NCBI GenBank assembly: GCA_964441275.1
Contig: CAYTUG010000003.1
Location: 1 to 64,000 of the forward strand
Length of the DNA stretch: 64,000 nucleotides
Reading direction: 5' to 3'
From: SZUA-584 sp964441275
Lineage (GTDB): Bacteria; Bacillota; Clostridia; Christensenellales; SZUA-584
Shown: positions 32,574 to 42,506 of the stretch, one piece after another
How positions within the stretch are numbered: position 1 is the stretch's first letter
Layout of the letters: each line of letters begins with the position of its first letter
Notes under the pieces: generated by a model
Told to the model about the DNA's origin: nothing
What the model saw: only the letters and a program-made list of their open reading frames with translations
Databases searched by the model: none
Program-made: the position numbers and the translations under genes

Positions 32574-34073
32574 ATGGACAAAAAAGATATTGCCAAAGAG
32601 CGATCAGCAGTCGGCCTTGTTCAAAAACCGCAAAAGTTTCGTAAAAGACGTTTATTGTATTTAATTGTTCCGGTTGTTTTAACAGTGTTATTTTTTAATG
32701 ATCTAACTTATGTTTACGCTGAACTGAACTTTTTGATTGGCAACAGAGCCGCCGCCAAGAAAGTGTTTGGCAGCCTTGGCGATTTTAAAAACTCGCAAAG
32801 CTATTTGAAAGATATATCTTATGCGGACGCATGCGATTACAAAGCGGCAGAAGATTATGAAAAAGCAGTTCAATTGTATATTTCGCTTGACGGTTACAAA
32901 GATTCGGAAGTATTGGTTGACGAGTGTTATGGGCTTTTGGCGAAAAAATGTTGCCAAAAAGCGGATTATGAGAAAGCGGTGCATTATTTTATAAAGGCTG
33001 ATGATGACCGGGGTATAAAGAGCGCTTATATTGAGTGGGGCGAAAAACTGTTTGAACAAAAAGATTTTTCAGCAGCGATAGAAAAGCTTAAGCCGTATGC
33101 GAAAGATGAAAAAATTGATGCTAAGATATGCTCGGCTGAATATGAAATAGCCTGTATCAACGCTCTGGCAGGCGATGATTACTATGCGGTTGTTAATTTA
33201 AACAGGCTTAACATGGATGAACGCGCCCAAGAGCTTACAAAGGGGATTACACGGATTAATCTGCAAAACGCAACTACTCTTTCTGTAAGCAATAACCATA
33301 TAGTTTATTTAGACCAAAACGGAAACGTATATTCGGGCGGAAGCAATTTCTATGGACAGGGCGATGTGAACGAATGGAAAGGAATCGTATCGTTGTGCGC
33401 CGGTGAACAAAACACATATGGTTTAACGTACGACGGGAAGGTATTGGCAGCGGGATCAAACGCTTACGGGCAGCTCAATGTTTCAGACTGGTCAAAAATA
33501 ATTAGCGTATGCGCAACGGACAACGCGGTATTTGGGCTGCGCCAAGACGGCAAAGTTGTGTTCTCGGGCGGGTTGAGCAAACAATACGATGCGGTAAAAG
33601 ATTGGAGCGGCATTATAAATATAAGCGCGGGAAAAGATCACTTTGCGGCAATAGACGGCGCAGGCAGCATATTTTCCGCGGGTCAAAACGAATATGGCCA
33701 ATGCAACGTGACGGATAAGAATAATATTGTTGCGGTACATTGCGGCGCTTACCGTACAATACTTATAACTTCAAACGGCAAGTTAGCGATTGTCGGTTCC
33801 TGCCCCAAGGATTTGGCTGAACAAGCTGAAAGATTGAGTGATATAACTGACGTTAGTTTTTCGTATTCGCACATCGTAGCCCGCAACAACACGGGCAAAC
33901 TTTTTGCGGTCGGCTTAAATGACCGAGGTCAATGCGATGTTGCGGGATTCGACGATGTTGCATTCTTTTTTGCGCGCGCCGATTTTACCATTGCGGTTAC
34001 GGCAGAAGGCAAAGTATTAACAAGCGTTGCCGGCGGCACGCTTGATTGGCAAGTGCTGGTATGGAAACAATAA
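32574..34073 (+). CDS. membrane-anchored TPR and RCC1-repeat protein
   Basis: A 499-residue protein. After a basic cytosolic start (to about residue 26) comes one membrane helix (about 27-47), then tetratricopeptide-like repeats (about 50-210) with the clostridial GYKDS / YEKAVxLY pattern, then five to six RCC1-type beta-propeller blades (about 225-490) of 40-48 residues, each carrying a GNVYSGGSNFYGQ- or GKVLAAGSNAYGQL-like turn. Both modules usually mediate protein binding; there is no enzymatic motif. The topology puts them outside the cell. It is coupled to the upstream phosphodiester glycosidase with no gap, so the two may act together. Confidence 0.8.
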   Translation: MDKKDIAKERSAVGLVQKPQKFRKRRLLYLIVPVVLTVLFFNDLTYVYAELNFLIGNRAAAKKVFGSLGDFKNSQSYLKDISYADACDYKAAEDYEKAVQLYISLDGYKDSEVLVDECYGLLAKKCCQKADYEKAVHYFIKADDDRGIKSAYIEWGEKLFEQKDFSAAIEKLKPYAKDEKIDAKICSAEYEIACINALAGDDYYAVVNLNRLNMDERAQELTKGITRINLQNATTLSVSNNHIVYLDQNGNVYSGGSNFYGQGDVNEWKGIVSLCAGEQNTYGLTYDGKVLAAGSNAYGQLNVSDWSKIISVCATDNAVFGLRQDGKVVFSGGLSKQYDAVKDWSGIINISAGKDHFAAIDGAGSIFSAGQNEYGQCNVTDKNNIVAVHCGAYRTILITSNGKLAIVGSCPKDLAEQAERLSDITDVSFSYSHIVARNNTGKLFAVGLNDRGQCDVAGFDDVAFFFARADFTIAVTAEGKVLTSVAGGTLDWQVLVWKQ

Positions 34074-34146
34074 ATTAATTGTATTGAATGAAGGGCTTAT
34101 GCTGCCCGGCTTATTTGCCGCTTAAAGCTTAGGAAACGCCAAACTT

Positions 34147-37100
34147 TCAGCTCACTTTAACAGTGTCGGATTTATTTATTTTTGCATGCGCTAAAGAAAG
34201 CATCAGTTTAATGCGGTTAAGCTGGTTAACTTCGCTTGCGCCCGGGTCGTAATCTATGGCTATTATATTGGCGTCGGGATAGCGGGCGCGTATAGGCGAG
34301 ATTACGCCTTTGCCGACAATGTGGTTGGGCAGGCAGGCAAAGGGCTGTACGCATACAATTCCGTCGGCGCCTTCCTGTATAAGTTCGGCCATTTCACCCG
34401 TTAAAAACCAGCCCTCTCCCGTTTGGTTACCTAAAGACAAAAATTTAGAAGCTGCGCGCGCTTTATCCTCTATATAAGTCGGAGCGGAAAAACGTTTGCT
34501 TAAAGATAGCTGATTCCGCATTACTGAGCGGTATTTTTCTAAAATATATATGGCGAAGTTGCCTATTATGGCATTTAGTTTGGAACGCCCGAGCTTTTTG
34601 TATGCAAAGTTTGTGTTGTATGCGCAATACAGCAGAAAGTCGATTAAATCGGGCACCCTAACCTCGGCTCCTTCGCTTTCCAGCACTTTAACTATTTGGT
34701 TATTGGCGGTAGGATGGTATTTAACCAGTATCTCGCCCACCACTCCTATTACAGGTTTGCGCACTTTCGTAACTTCAATTGAATCGAATTCGGCAACCAT
34801 GTTCTTTATATTTCGTTTGAATTGCTTAAAGCTCATTTTTTTCATGCCGGATAAGGTAATATCCCGCCACTTGTTATACATCGCTTCGGTTTCACCGTTG
34901 TTTGCTTCGTAAGGCCTGCTTGCAAGCGTAAGCCTGTTTAACAAATCGCCGTACACCATTCCGCACAGTGCGCGCCTTAACAACGGCAAACTGATTTTAA
35001 ACCCTGGATGTTTTTCCAACCCTGCGACATTAAGCGATATAACGGGAATATGCGGATAGCCGGCGTCCGCAAGAGCCTTTCGGATAAACCCGATATAATT
35101 TGACGCGCGGCAGCCGCCGCCCGTTTGCGTGATAATGCATGCAAGCTTGTCGGTATCGTATTCGCCGGATTTTACCGCTTCAATCAGCTGTCCGGTAACA
35201 AGTATTGAGGGATAGCATGCGTCATTATTTACGTATTTTAAGCCTTCGTCCACCGCCGCATTATCCACCGAAGGCAGCACCTCGAAACGATAGCCGGAAT
35301 ACTCAAATGCGGCGTGTAAAAAATCAAAATGTATGGGCGACATCTGCGGCGAAAGTATCGTATATTCTTTTTTCATAAATTTTTTGAACACTACTTTTTT
35401 ATATTCTACGGCTTTTTTCATCACAGTTTGCTTTATAGACGATAGCAAACGTTTTTTGCTGCGCTCGGATATCGCGGCCACAAGGGAGCGCAACCTTATC
35501 CGTATTGCGCCGGTGTTGTTTATTTCGTCTATTTTCAGCAAGGTATATATCTTTCCGTAAGCTTTTAATATCTCGTGAGTCTGATCAGTTACAACGGCGT
35601 CAAGCCCGCAGCCGAATGAGTTTAGCTGGACAAGCTCAAGCCCCTGTGTGCGCCCGGCAAGATGGGCCGCCGCATATATGCGGGTATGGAACATCCATTG
35701 GTCGAGAACCCGCAAAGGACGGTATTCGCCAAGGTGTGCGATGCTTTGTTCGGTCAGCACCGCATAGCCCAAAGATGTAACAATAGACGATAAACCGTGG
35801 TTTATTTCGGGGTCTATATGATAAGGACGTCCGCCCAATATAATTGCTTTTAGCTCTCCGCGGCGCACCTTGTTTAGAATAATTTCGCCTTGCCGTTTTA
35901 TATCGTTTTGGTATCTTAGCTTTTCCTTCCAAGCCTCGCGCACCGCATGGCGAACCTTAGCCGCGCTTATGTGAGGAAACTCTTGCACCAGTCTGCGAGA
36001 CAGCCTTGTAACGCAATCCATAGGCAAAAAAGGCATTATCAGGTTAACGCCGTTTTCCGCAATTTCGGTCATATTGTTCTTTATGTTTTCCGCGTAAGAG
36101 ATTACTATGGGGCAGTTGTAGTTGTTCGCGGAACGTTTTTGTTCCTTTTTTTCATAGGGCACGCATGGGAGAAAAATCGTCTTTATGCCCGCATCAATAA
36201 GCTTGCGCACAGCGCCATGCACTATTTTTGCGGGATAGCATAAAGATTCGGATGGTATGCTTTCAATACCCGCAGTATAAACCTCCCGGGTTGAACGAGG
36301 GGAAAGCACAACCCGGTACGAAAGTTTAGTAAAAAAAGTGTGCCAAAACGGATAATTTTCGTACATCCCCAAAACCCGGGGTATGCCTATTTCGCCATTT
36401 TGAGCTTCTTCTTTTTTCAGCGATTTATATCCGAACAGCCGCTTATAAGTGTAAGCGTACATATCGGGAACAGTGTTTTTATCAACCAATTGGTCGCTGC
36501 CGCGCTCACAACGATTGCCTGAAACAAAACGGCGCCCGCCTCCAAAATTGCTTATAGTTAAACGGCAATTATTCTCGCAGCGGGCACAGCGGGAGTGAGC
36601 AACCGTTATTTTCATGGTTTCTATTTCATCCAAAGAAAGCAAACTTGATAGAGCGCCTTGCGGGCACCTTTGTTTTGCAATAAGCGCCGCGCCGTATGCG
36701 CCCATAAGTTCCGCAATTTGCGGACGGATAACCTCGCGTTTTGTAAGCAATTCAAAAGCGCGAAGAACAGCGTCGTTTAAGAACGTACCGCCCTGCACCA
36801 CAATATTTTTGCCAAGCTCATCAGAATTTTTAAGTTTGATTACTTTATATAAAGCATTTTTAATTATCGAATATGATAATCCGGATGAAATATCGGCGAG
36901 CGTTGCGCCTTCTTTTTGCGCCTGGCGTACTTTCGAGTTCATAAATACTGTACAACGGCTGCCAAGGTCTATTGGATTTTTTGAGAAAAGCGCAATTTGG
37001 GCGAAATCTTTTATATCCAGCCCAAGAGAATCCGCAAAGGTTTCAAGGAAAGAGCCGCAGCCCGATGAGCAAGCTTCGTTAAGAATTACCTCCTCAATCA

Positions 37101-38415
37101 CCCCTTCTTTTATTTTCATGCACTTCATATCCTGACCGCCAATGTCGAGGATAAAATCGGCATCAGGCATAAATGCGCGCGCCGCGGTATAATGCGCTAC
37201 TGTTTCAACCTCGCTTGTATCAAGAAAAAATGCAGCTTTTGCAAGATGTTCACCGTATCCGGTAGAGGCGGAATATGCAATATGCGCATCTTGAGGCAAA
37301 AGTCGATAAACATCTTCTATAATTTGCCTGATAACATCGAGCGGCCTGCCCTTATTTGCGCCATAGCGCGTATACACAATTTTTCCGTCCTCGGTTAAAA
37401 GCACTGCCTTTGTTGTGGTTGAGCCGGCGTCTATACCAAGATAACACGCCCCTTTACACTGCTCAATTTGTGTAAGCGCTACATTCGTGCACGTGTGACG
37501 CTTCGCAAACTCCCGGTATTCCTTTTTAGTTTTAAACAAAGGGGGCAGATAAACGGACTCTCCCTCAAAAGCTGATGCTTGCCGCGCGCGTTCCAATAAG
37601 GAGTTTAGTTTAACGGTTTTTTCTTGCTGCGCCATTATTGCCGCGCCAACCGCCACAAAGGTTTTTGCGTGCGGTACCGCTATTACGTTTTGGTTTTCAA
37701 GTTTTAGCATTTTTATAAAACAGTCTCTAAGAGCGGGCAGAAAATAAAGCGGACCGCCAAGAAATGCGACATTGCCGCGAATTGGGCGCCCGCATGCAAG
37801 CCCGCTTATAGTTTGGCTGACTACGGCTTTAAATATCGATGCGGCAATATCTTCTTTTGCGGCGCCTTCATTGATAAGAGGCTGTACATCGCTTTTTGCA
37901 AACACGCCGCAGCGCGCGGCAATATCGTATGTGTGGGTTGCTTTGGCGGCAAGACTATCAAGCCCGGAGGCATCGGTTTCAAGCAAGGAGGCCATTTGGT
38001 CAATAAAAGCGCCCGTGCCGCCTGCGCATGTTCCGTTCATTCTTTGCTCGGGATTTCCTGAAAAATAAGTGATTTTGGCGTCTTCCCCGCCTAATTCTAT
38101 TGCAACGTCGGTAGTGGGAATTAAGGTTTTAACGGCGACTCCCGCTGCGATAACTTCCTGCACAAAAGGCAGGCAAAGCCATTTGCTTACCGAAAGCCCC
38201 GCCGAACCGGCAACACATACCGCAACATCAATTGGCCCGAATTTTTCGTAAACATCGTTTAACATTGAGCAAACAGAAGCGGCAATATCACAATAATGCC
38301 TTTTATAGTCGCTAAACAGAGTTTTGGCGTTACTTTGAGCAACGCATTTTATTGTTGTCGAGCCTATATCAAGCCCTAAATTTACTTGTGTATTTGTAAT
38401 TTTATTTTCCATCAT
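34147..38415 (-). CDS. fused acyl-CoA dehydratase activase-related protein (two ASKHA domains plus DUF2229/HgdB-like part)
   Basis: A 1422-residue protein. Two ATPase domains of the BadF/BcrA/HgdC type lie in tandem: GLDIGSTTIK (13-22) and GIDAGSTTTK (327-336). Cysteine sites expected to bridge a [4Fe-4S] cluster are CAGGTGAF (about 130) and ACSSGCGSF (448-456). The C-terminal half (about 650-1400) is DUF2229 and a 2-hydroxyacyl-CoA dehydratase subunit-like region with PYHIDPEINHG and CRASNYIGF. HgdC-type activases inject a low-potential electron into dehydratases by ATP hydrolysis. No partner dehydratase is adjacent. Large fused forms are common in Clostridia but their substrate is unknown. 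It indicates an anaerobe. Confidence 0.88.
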   Translation of the reverse strand: MMENKITNTQVNLGLDIGSTTIKCVAQSNAKTLFSDYKRHYCDIAASVCSMLNDVYEKFGPIDVAVCVAGSAGLSVSKWLCLPFVQEVIAAGVAVKTLIPTTDVAIELGGEDAKITYFSGNPEQRMNGTCAGGTGAFIDQMASLLETDASGLDSLAAKATHTYDIAARCGVFAKSDVQPLINEGAAKEDIAASIFKAVVSQTISGLACGRPIRGNVAFLGGPLYFLPALRDCFIKMLKLENQNVIAVPHAKTFVAVGAAIMAQQEKTVKLNSLLERARQASAFEGESVYLPPLFKTKKEYREFAKRHTCTNVALTQIEQCKGACYLGIDAGSTTTKAVLLTEDGKIVYTRYGANKGRPLDVIRQIIEDVYRLLPQDAHIAYSASTGYGEHLAKAAFFLDTSEVETVAHYTAARAFMPDADFILDIGGQDMKCMKIKEGVIEEVILNEACSSGCGSFLETFADSLGLDIKDFAQIALFSKNPIDLGSRCTVFMNSKVRQAQKEGATLADISSGLSYSIIKNALYKVIKLKNSDELGKNIVVQGGTFLNDAVLRAFELLTKREVIRPQIAELMGAYGAALIAKQRCPQGALSSLLSLDEIETMKITVAHSRCARCENNCRLTISNFGGGRRFVSGNRCERGSDQLVDKNTVPDMYAYTYKRLFGYKSLKKEEAQNGEIGIPRVLGMYENYPFWHTFFTKLSYRVVLSPRSTREVYTAGIESIPSESLCYPAKIVHGAVRKLIDAGIKTIFLPCVPYEKKEQKRSANNYNCPIVISYAENIKNNMTEIAENGVNLIMPFLPMDCVTRLSRRLVQEFPHISAAKVRHAVREAWKEKLRYQNDIKRQGEIILNKVRRGELKAIILGGRPYHIDPEINHGLSSIVTSLGYAVLTEQSIAHLGEYRPLRVLDQWMFHTRIYAAAHLAGRTQGLELVQLNSFGCGLDAVVTDQTHEILKAYGKIYTLLKIDEINNTGAIRIRLRSLVAAISERSKKRLLSSIKQTVMKKAVEYKKVVFKKFMKKEYTILSPQMSPIHFDFLHAAFEYSGYRFEVLPSVDNAAVDEGLKYVNNDACYPSILVTGQLIEAVKSGEYDTDKLACIITQTGGGCRASNYIGFIRKALADAGYPHIPVISLNVAGLEKHPGFKISLPLLRRALCGMVYGDLLNRLTLASRPYEANNGETEAMYNKWRDITLSGMKKMSFKQFKRNIKNMVAEFDSIEVTKVRKPVIGVVGEILVKYHPTANNQIVKVLESEGAEVRVPDLIDFLLYCAYNTNFAYKKLGRSKLNAIIGNFAIYILEKYRSVMRNQLSLSKRFSAPTYIEDKARAASKFLSLGNQTGEGWFLTGEMAELIQEGADGIVCVQPFACLPNHIVGKGVISPIRARYPDANIIAIDYDPGASEVNQLNRIKLMLSLAHAKINKSDTVKVS

Positions 38416-38860
38416 TTACACCAAGCCGATTATACACCAGCGAATTGGTATTATAAAGCGGATAAAGGTTTATAGACTATTGTATTATTGCAAAAACGCA
38501 ATAATTTATAAAACCGTAACAAATATAATATGAAGAATATGTATATACATGTATAAATATAAGTATTGTATACATATATAATTTTATGGTATTATTAAAA
38601 AACAAATTAACTATCAATGCTTATAAAAGCTTGCTATGTTTTTATGCGCCGGCGCTCGCTGGCTATCGGCTTATTAGACGGTCTTATGGGTCTTCACTGA
38701 CGTGTGAGCACGAATTAGTGACAATAATGCTTAATATAAGGGGAATAAATATACAAATACTTCTTTGTCTGTGACGTATCGGAACATTTTTGTTTCATTA
38801 TTTTAGTTTTTATTCATTGCATGGTTAACCGTTCAGATGAATTTAAAAGGAGATGTTGTT
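38416..38860. other. AT-rich intergenic region before the DapB-like gene
   Basis: The first half is very AT-rich, with alternating runs such as ATGTATATACAT (palindrome, about 38537-38548) and GTATACATATATA. The second half is more mixed. No lysine riboswitch elements, tRNA or credible ORF were recognised. The DapB-like ribosome binding site AGGAG is at 38849-38853. Confidence 0.4.
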
Positions 38861-39631
38861 TTGAAATTAAAAATAGGCATGTTTGGCTTTGGCAGGACAG
38901 GATCGGTTGTCGCAAAAGAGATAATCAGCGACAGCTTATGTGATTTGGCGTGGGTAATTCGAAGAACAAATAAAAACGAAGGCGAATATGCGAGTAAATT
39001 GCTTGGGTTTGGGCAGAAGAGCGGCAAAATTTATTCTATTGATTCAATAGATACCAACACTTTCTACCAGAAATACTTTGCCGATGTTATAATAGATTTT
39101 TCTGTAAACAGTGCGGTGGAATGTTACAAAAAGGCGGCAGTATGCGGAACGCGCATTGTTACCGCAATTTCAAAGTATGAAAAATCCCAACTGCAGCAGC
39201 TTAACGATTTATCAAGAAGAACGGCTGTGCTGTATTCGCCCAATATAACTTTAGGAGTCAACTTTTTAATAGAAATATCAAAAGTGTTGCAAAGCATAAT
39301 GCCCGATGCCGATATAGAGATTATTGAAGAGCATTTTAAAGGCAAAGCGGACGTTTCGGGAACCGCAATGCGAATAGCCCAGGATTTACGATTGGACACA
39401 AAAAAACATATCAATTCTATCCGCGTGGGAGGCATAGTTGGAAAACACGAGGTTGTTTTCGGTATGCCCAATCAAACAATACGAATAGTGCATGAATCGA
39501 TAAACAGGGCGGCTTTCGGTCAAGGCGCCATTTTTGCGTCTAAATGGCTAATGGACAAAGGGTGCGGCATATACACCATGGAAGAGGCCGTAATGCAAAA
39601 CGCCAAACGCAACAACATTATGCAATCATAG
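38861..39631 (+). CDS. DapB-family reductase (4-hydroxy-tetrahydrodipicolinate reductase-like)
   Basis: About 256 residues. The N-terminal Rossmann motif is GMFGFGRTGSVVA (5-17), and the C-terminal domain contains EIIEEHFKGKADVSGTAMRIA, which aligns with the DapB motif HHxxKxDAPSGTA. The first His and the Lys are kept, the second His is Phe, and one residue is missing before SGTA. Classic DapB reduces the product of DapA in lysine/DAP synthesis, which would fit the dapL and lysC genes nearby, but the altered site allows another substrate. TTG at 38861 is preferred (AGGAG seven bases upstream) over ATG at 38837. The 3' end overlaps the convergent GNAT-like gene by six bases. Confidence 0.72.
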   Translation: MKLKIGMFGFGRTGSVVAKEIISDSLCDLAWVIRRTNKNEGEYASKLLGFGQKSGKIYSIDSIDTNTFYQKYFADVIIDFSVNSAVECYKKAAVCGTRIVTAISKYEKSQLQQLNDLSRRTAVLYSPNITLGVNFLIEISKVLQSIMPDADIEIIEEHFKGKADVSGTAMRIAQDLRLDTKKHINSIRVGGIVGKHEVVFGMPNQTIRIVHESINRAAFGQGAIFASKWLMDKGCGIYTMEEAVMQNAKRNNIMQS

Positions 39632-40753
39632 CTGTTTCTTATAACAACGCCGGCGTTTATGCTGTTCTGCGTCAAAATTTTTCCAAAAATCCTGTACCCG
39701 TTTATTGTCTTCGAGCTCGGGCGAAGATTCGGACGCGACTATGTTGTTCTTAATTGCAGAAGCTGTAATCTCGTTCATCATAAGAGCGGGCAAGCCTGTG
39801 TTTTGATAGTCGGGATGTACGGCGACAAGAAGCAGCTCTAACTCTTTAGGATGTTTAACTGTCCGCAAAAGATGAAACCATCCGAAAGGCAGAATCCGTC
39901 CGCCTGATTTTTTAAAAGCCTGTGCAAGAGATGGAGCCGCAAGCCCAAACCCTATAAGCTTATCGTTCTCGTCAAGTATGAATTTTGCATATTCGGGGTT
40001 TAGAAGCATCATAAAGCGTCTAAGATAATCGTGCGCAATTTTTTCCGTATAGGGTACAACCCCGTAAAGCTTCTTATAGCACTCGCTAAGAAGATCAAAA
40101 ACCTGGATTACAATGGGTGCGGCGTCTTTTATTTTTTTGATTTTGTAAAAACGAATGTTTGAACGAGCCATTACCTTTTCCGCTAACCGGCTTACCCGCT
40201 CTACACGCTTATCGCCTTTCTGCGGGGTTTTTATCCTATATTCAACCCAATCGGTATCTTTTGTGTACCCGTGAGCTTCAAAATGTTTTGGGTAATAATC
40301 ATAGTTATATATAGTTACGGTTGTGCCCATTCTGTCAAAGCCCTCAACAAGAAGCCCTTCTTTGTCAAGGTCGGTAAAACCTAACGGCCCGTGCGCATGG
40401 GTTAATGATAATTCTTTTGCCCAACTTTCCACAACGCCAAACAAAGCCTTTGACACTTCGATATCGTCAATAAAATCGATTCTGGTTATTCGTATCTGTT
40501 TTTGATTCCAAAGCTCGTTGGCTTTTTTGTTTACAATAGCGCCGATTCGGCCAACTATTTTACCGGCTTTGTATGCCAACCAGAACTTAGCATCACAGTA
40601 TTCAAATGCAAAGTTGGTTTTAGGTGAAAGCATTGCATATTCTTCGGATTTGTATTCGGGGATATAGTTTTTTTCGCCTTTATAAAGCTTATCGGGGAAA
40701 CAAACGAATTTTTTTATTTCGCTTTTTGTAGCAACCTGTTTTAGCTCTACCAT
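39626..40753 (-). CDS. GNAT-like N-acyltransferase family protein
   Basis: About 375 residues. The C-terminal third holds a GNAT-like fold: FILDENDKLIGFGLAAPS and LLVAVHPDYQNTGLPALMMNEI, which resembles the acetyl-CoA-binding V-x-P-x-(Y/H)-x-x-x-G loop. The N-terminal part (CFPDKLYKGEKNYIPEY) is typical of a widespread uncharacterised bacterial family of this size. The substrate is unknown. ATG at 40753 has GAGGAA in good position; ATG at 40774 adds seven residues. It is convergent with the DapB-like gene. Confidence 0.65.
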   Translation of the reverse strand: MVELKQVATKSEIKKFVCFPDKLYKGEKNYIPEYKSEEYAMLSPKTNFAFEYCDAKFWLAYKAGKIVGRIGAIVNKKANELWNQKQIRITRIDFIDDIEVSKALFGVVESWAKELSLTHAHGPLGFTDLDKEGLLVEGFDRMGTTVTIYNYDYYPKHFEAHGYTKDTDWVEYRIKTPQKGDKRVERVSRLAEKVMARSNIRFYKIKKIKDAAPIVIQVFDLLSECYKKLYGVVPYTEKIAHDYLRRFMMLLNPEYAKFILDENDKLIGFGLAAPSLAQAFKKSGGRILPFGWFHLLRTVKHPKELELLLVAVHPDYQNTGLPALMMNEITASAIKNNIVASESSPELEDNKRVQDFWKNFDAEQHKRRRCYKKQL

Positions 40754-40938
40754 TTTAAGTTCCTCATCTTTCATATTCCGGCATATTTCGATAATAATTA
40801 TATCAGAAAGGCATGTGTAAGTATATATGGGCTAACAATAAATTAATCGTTTGCAGCAAAGTATAAAAAAAACGTATAAATACGAAAAGCATGGCTATAA
40901 TTATTTTAGCAACCGCTTTAAATTAATAACTTGACAGT

Positions 40939-40966
40939 AAAACCGCATGTGCTTTCATGCGGTTTT
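40939..40966 (-). terminator. Rho-independent terminator of mreCD
   Basis: AAAACCGCATG (40939-40949) and CATGCGGTTTT (40956-40966) form a perfect 11-base stem. On the minus strand it ends in TTTTA, 13 bases after the mreD stop. Confidence 0.85.
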
Positions 40967-40978
40967 GCATATAAAACA

Positions 40979-41503
40979 TTAAAGCAACCTTTTTAAATCG
41001 TCAAGATTGGTAGGCCGGACCGACCCCGAGCGGTAAATCCGAATGAATAGAAAGAATATAAGCAGCATAAATACGCCGGAAAACAAAGCTTCGGGCAGCA
41101 TATAGCGTATTAGTTTGTGCCAAAACAAAAAATTGTTGGATAACGTATACGACAATATGGCGCTAATAAACTCTTTAAGCAATGTTGCGGCAGCCGCAAA
41201 ACAGCAAGGAACTATAAACTTATCAATATAGTTTAAACGGATGGATACAAAGTAAGCCGCCGCGCCGGCCGCGAAATAAGGGATTGAATAGAATCCTATT
41301 GCGCCGGTGAACATGATATCTAACATAAGGCCGCAAAAAAGGCCGATATAAGCGCCCGTTAAACGTTTTTCTAAGATTATCATTGATACTACAGTGCAGA
41401 TAATTATATCGGGAGCAATCCCAAATATGTTAATGTTAGTAAAAACAGCGCCCGTAAATATAATATTTATTATGGCTATTGCGAAAAGTATTACATATCT
41501 CAT
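40979..41503 (-). CDS. mreD: rod shape-determining protein MreD
   Basis: A 174-residue membrane protein with five to six hydrophobic segments and the MreD-like LTGAYIGLFCGLMLDIMFTGAIGFYS motif. It is a partner of MreC in the elongasome, which guides lateral wall synthesis. Its start overlaps the mreC stop by four bases. A terminator follows. mreB is not present upstream in this window. Confidence 0.88.
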   Translation of the reverse strand: MRYVILFAIAIINIIFTGAVFTNINIFGIAPDIIICTVVSMIILEKRLTGAYIGLFCGLMLDIMFTGAIGFYSIPYFAAGAAAYFVSIRLNYIDKFIVPCCFAAAATLLKEFISAILSYTLSNNFLFWHKLIRYMLPEALFSGVFMLLIFFLFIRIYRSGSVRPTNLDDLKRLL

Positions 41504-42351
41504 TTAAGCGCCTCTTGTATATCCACAGGCTTTGAAACAATAATCATCACCTCTTCAAGGTGTCCGAAATCTACCCATGGGCGCACTAACGCGGTGTTGC
41601 GCATACCATCATCGCTTGGGCTGACCTCAACAACTTCTCCAATACGGATGCCTTTTGGAAATACTCCTGCAAGTCCGGAAGTTATCACGGTATCGCCGGG
41701 CATTAAATCCGCGTCAAGAGGCAGGTTGCTCATTGCAAGCAAAGGCGCGTCCTCGCCGGGATATGCGGAACCGCTAAGAATACCGTTATCCCTCGTGCGT
41801 TCGACAATTCCGGATACGCCGCTTGATGTATCTATAACTGCCATTATCCTGCTCCAATTTGCGCCCGATTGCACTACGCGCCCCACAAGCCCGTCCGGGT
41901 TTATAACGGGCATGTTGGGTTTTATTCCGCTTGAAAGCCCCGCGTCAATAACAAATATGTTAAACCAGTGCCCGGGCGTTTTGCCGATTACCTTCGCTGA
42001 TTTATATTCAAGCGTTTCGTCTTTGTTATCGAAATCAAGAAGAGTTTTTAATCTTGAGTTTTCTCGTTTTATTTCGTTGTAGTCTTGCAAAAGCCCTTCA
42101 AGCTCGGCTATTCGTGCGGACATTTTGATGTTTTCCGAACGTGTGTCAACTTCGGAAAAAATGCGGCCGAAGAAATCGCCAATTGCATCGGTAGCCGAAT
42201 AGAGCGCGCGTTGTATTGGCATAAAAATGCTGCCGGCGATGCTTTCTGCGCCGGATATATTGCTTCCGCCCGCAGTGATTACAAGCAAAACAAGCAGTAT
42301 TATAATTACTATAATAGTGACCATAAGCGGTCTGTTGCGCCAAAAATGCAT
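41500..42351 (-). CDS. mreC: rod shape-determining protein MreC
   Basis: A 283-residue protein with one N-terminal membrane helix (about 10-28), a coiled coil (about 70-105, ENSRLKTLLDF) and the MreC beta-domain (VIGKTPGHWFNIFVIDAGLSSGIKPNMPVIN, then GVFPKGIRIGEV). It scaffolds penicillin-binding proteins along the cell. ATG at 42351 has AGGAG six bases upstream. mreB and radC, frequent upstream partners, are absent here. It is divergent from the folT transcription unit. Confidence 0.93.
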   Translation of the reverse strand: MHFWRNRPLMVTIIVIIILLVLLVITAGGSNISGAESIAGSIFMPIQRALYSATDAIGDFFGRIFSEVDTRSENIKMSARIAELEGLLQDYNEIKRENSRLKTLLDFDNKDETLEYKSAKVIGKTPGHWFNIFVIDAGLSSGIKPNMPVINPDGLVGRVVQSGANWSRIMAVIDTSSGVSGIVERTRDNGILSGSAYPGEDAPLLAMSNLPLDADLMPGDTVITSGLAGVFPKGIRIGEVVEVSPSDDGMRNTALVRPWVDFGHLEEVMIIVSKPVDIQEALK

Positions 42352-42457
42352 ACTGCGCTCCTATAGCTTTTTTATTTGCGCATGTCATTATAACATTAAA
42401 ATATTTAAGTGTAAAACGTAACGGAAAACTGATAAATACAAGTATTTGCAATATATA

Positions 42458-42486
42458 TTGCCATGCTTTTGATTTGGCGGTATAAT
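42458..42486 (+). promoter_or_regulatory. sigma-A promoter of the THF riboswitch-folT unit
   Basis: TTGCCA, 17 bases, TATAAT, ending 20 bases before the riboswitch. Confidence 0.78.
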
Positions 42487-42506
42487 ATGAGCATCTTGAT
42501 ATAAGA

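Noticed and set aside
38416..38860. Lysine riboswitch before the DapB-like gene
   Set aside because: None of the conserved lysine aptamer segments could be found in the long leader; the sequence is mainly AT-rich.
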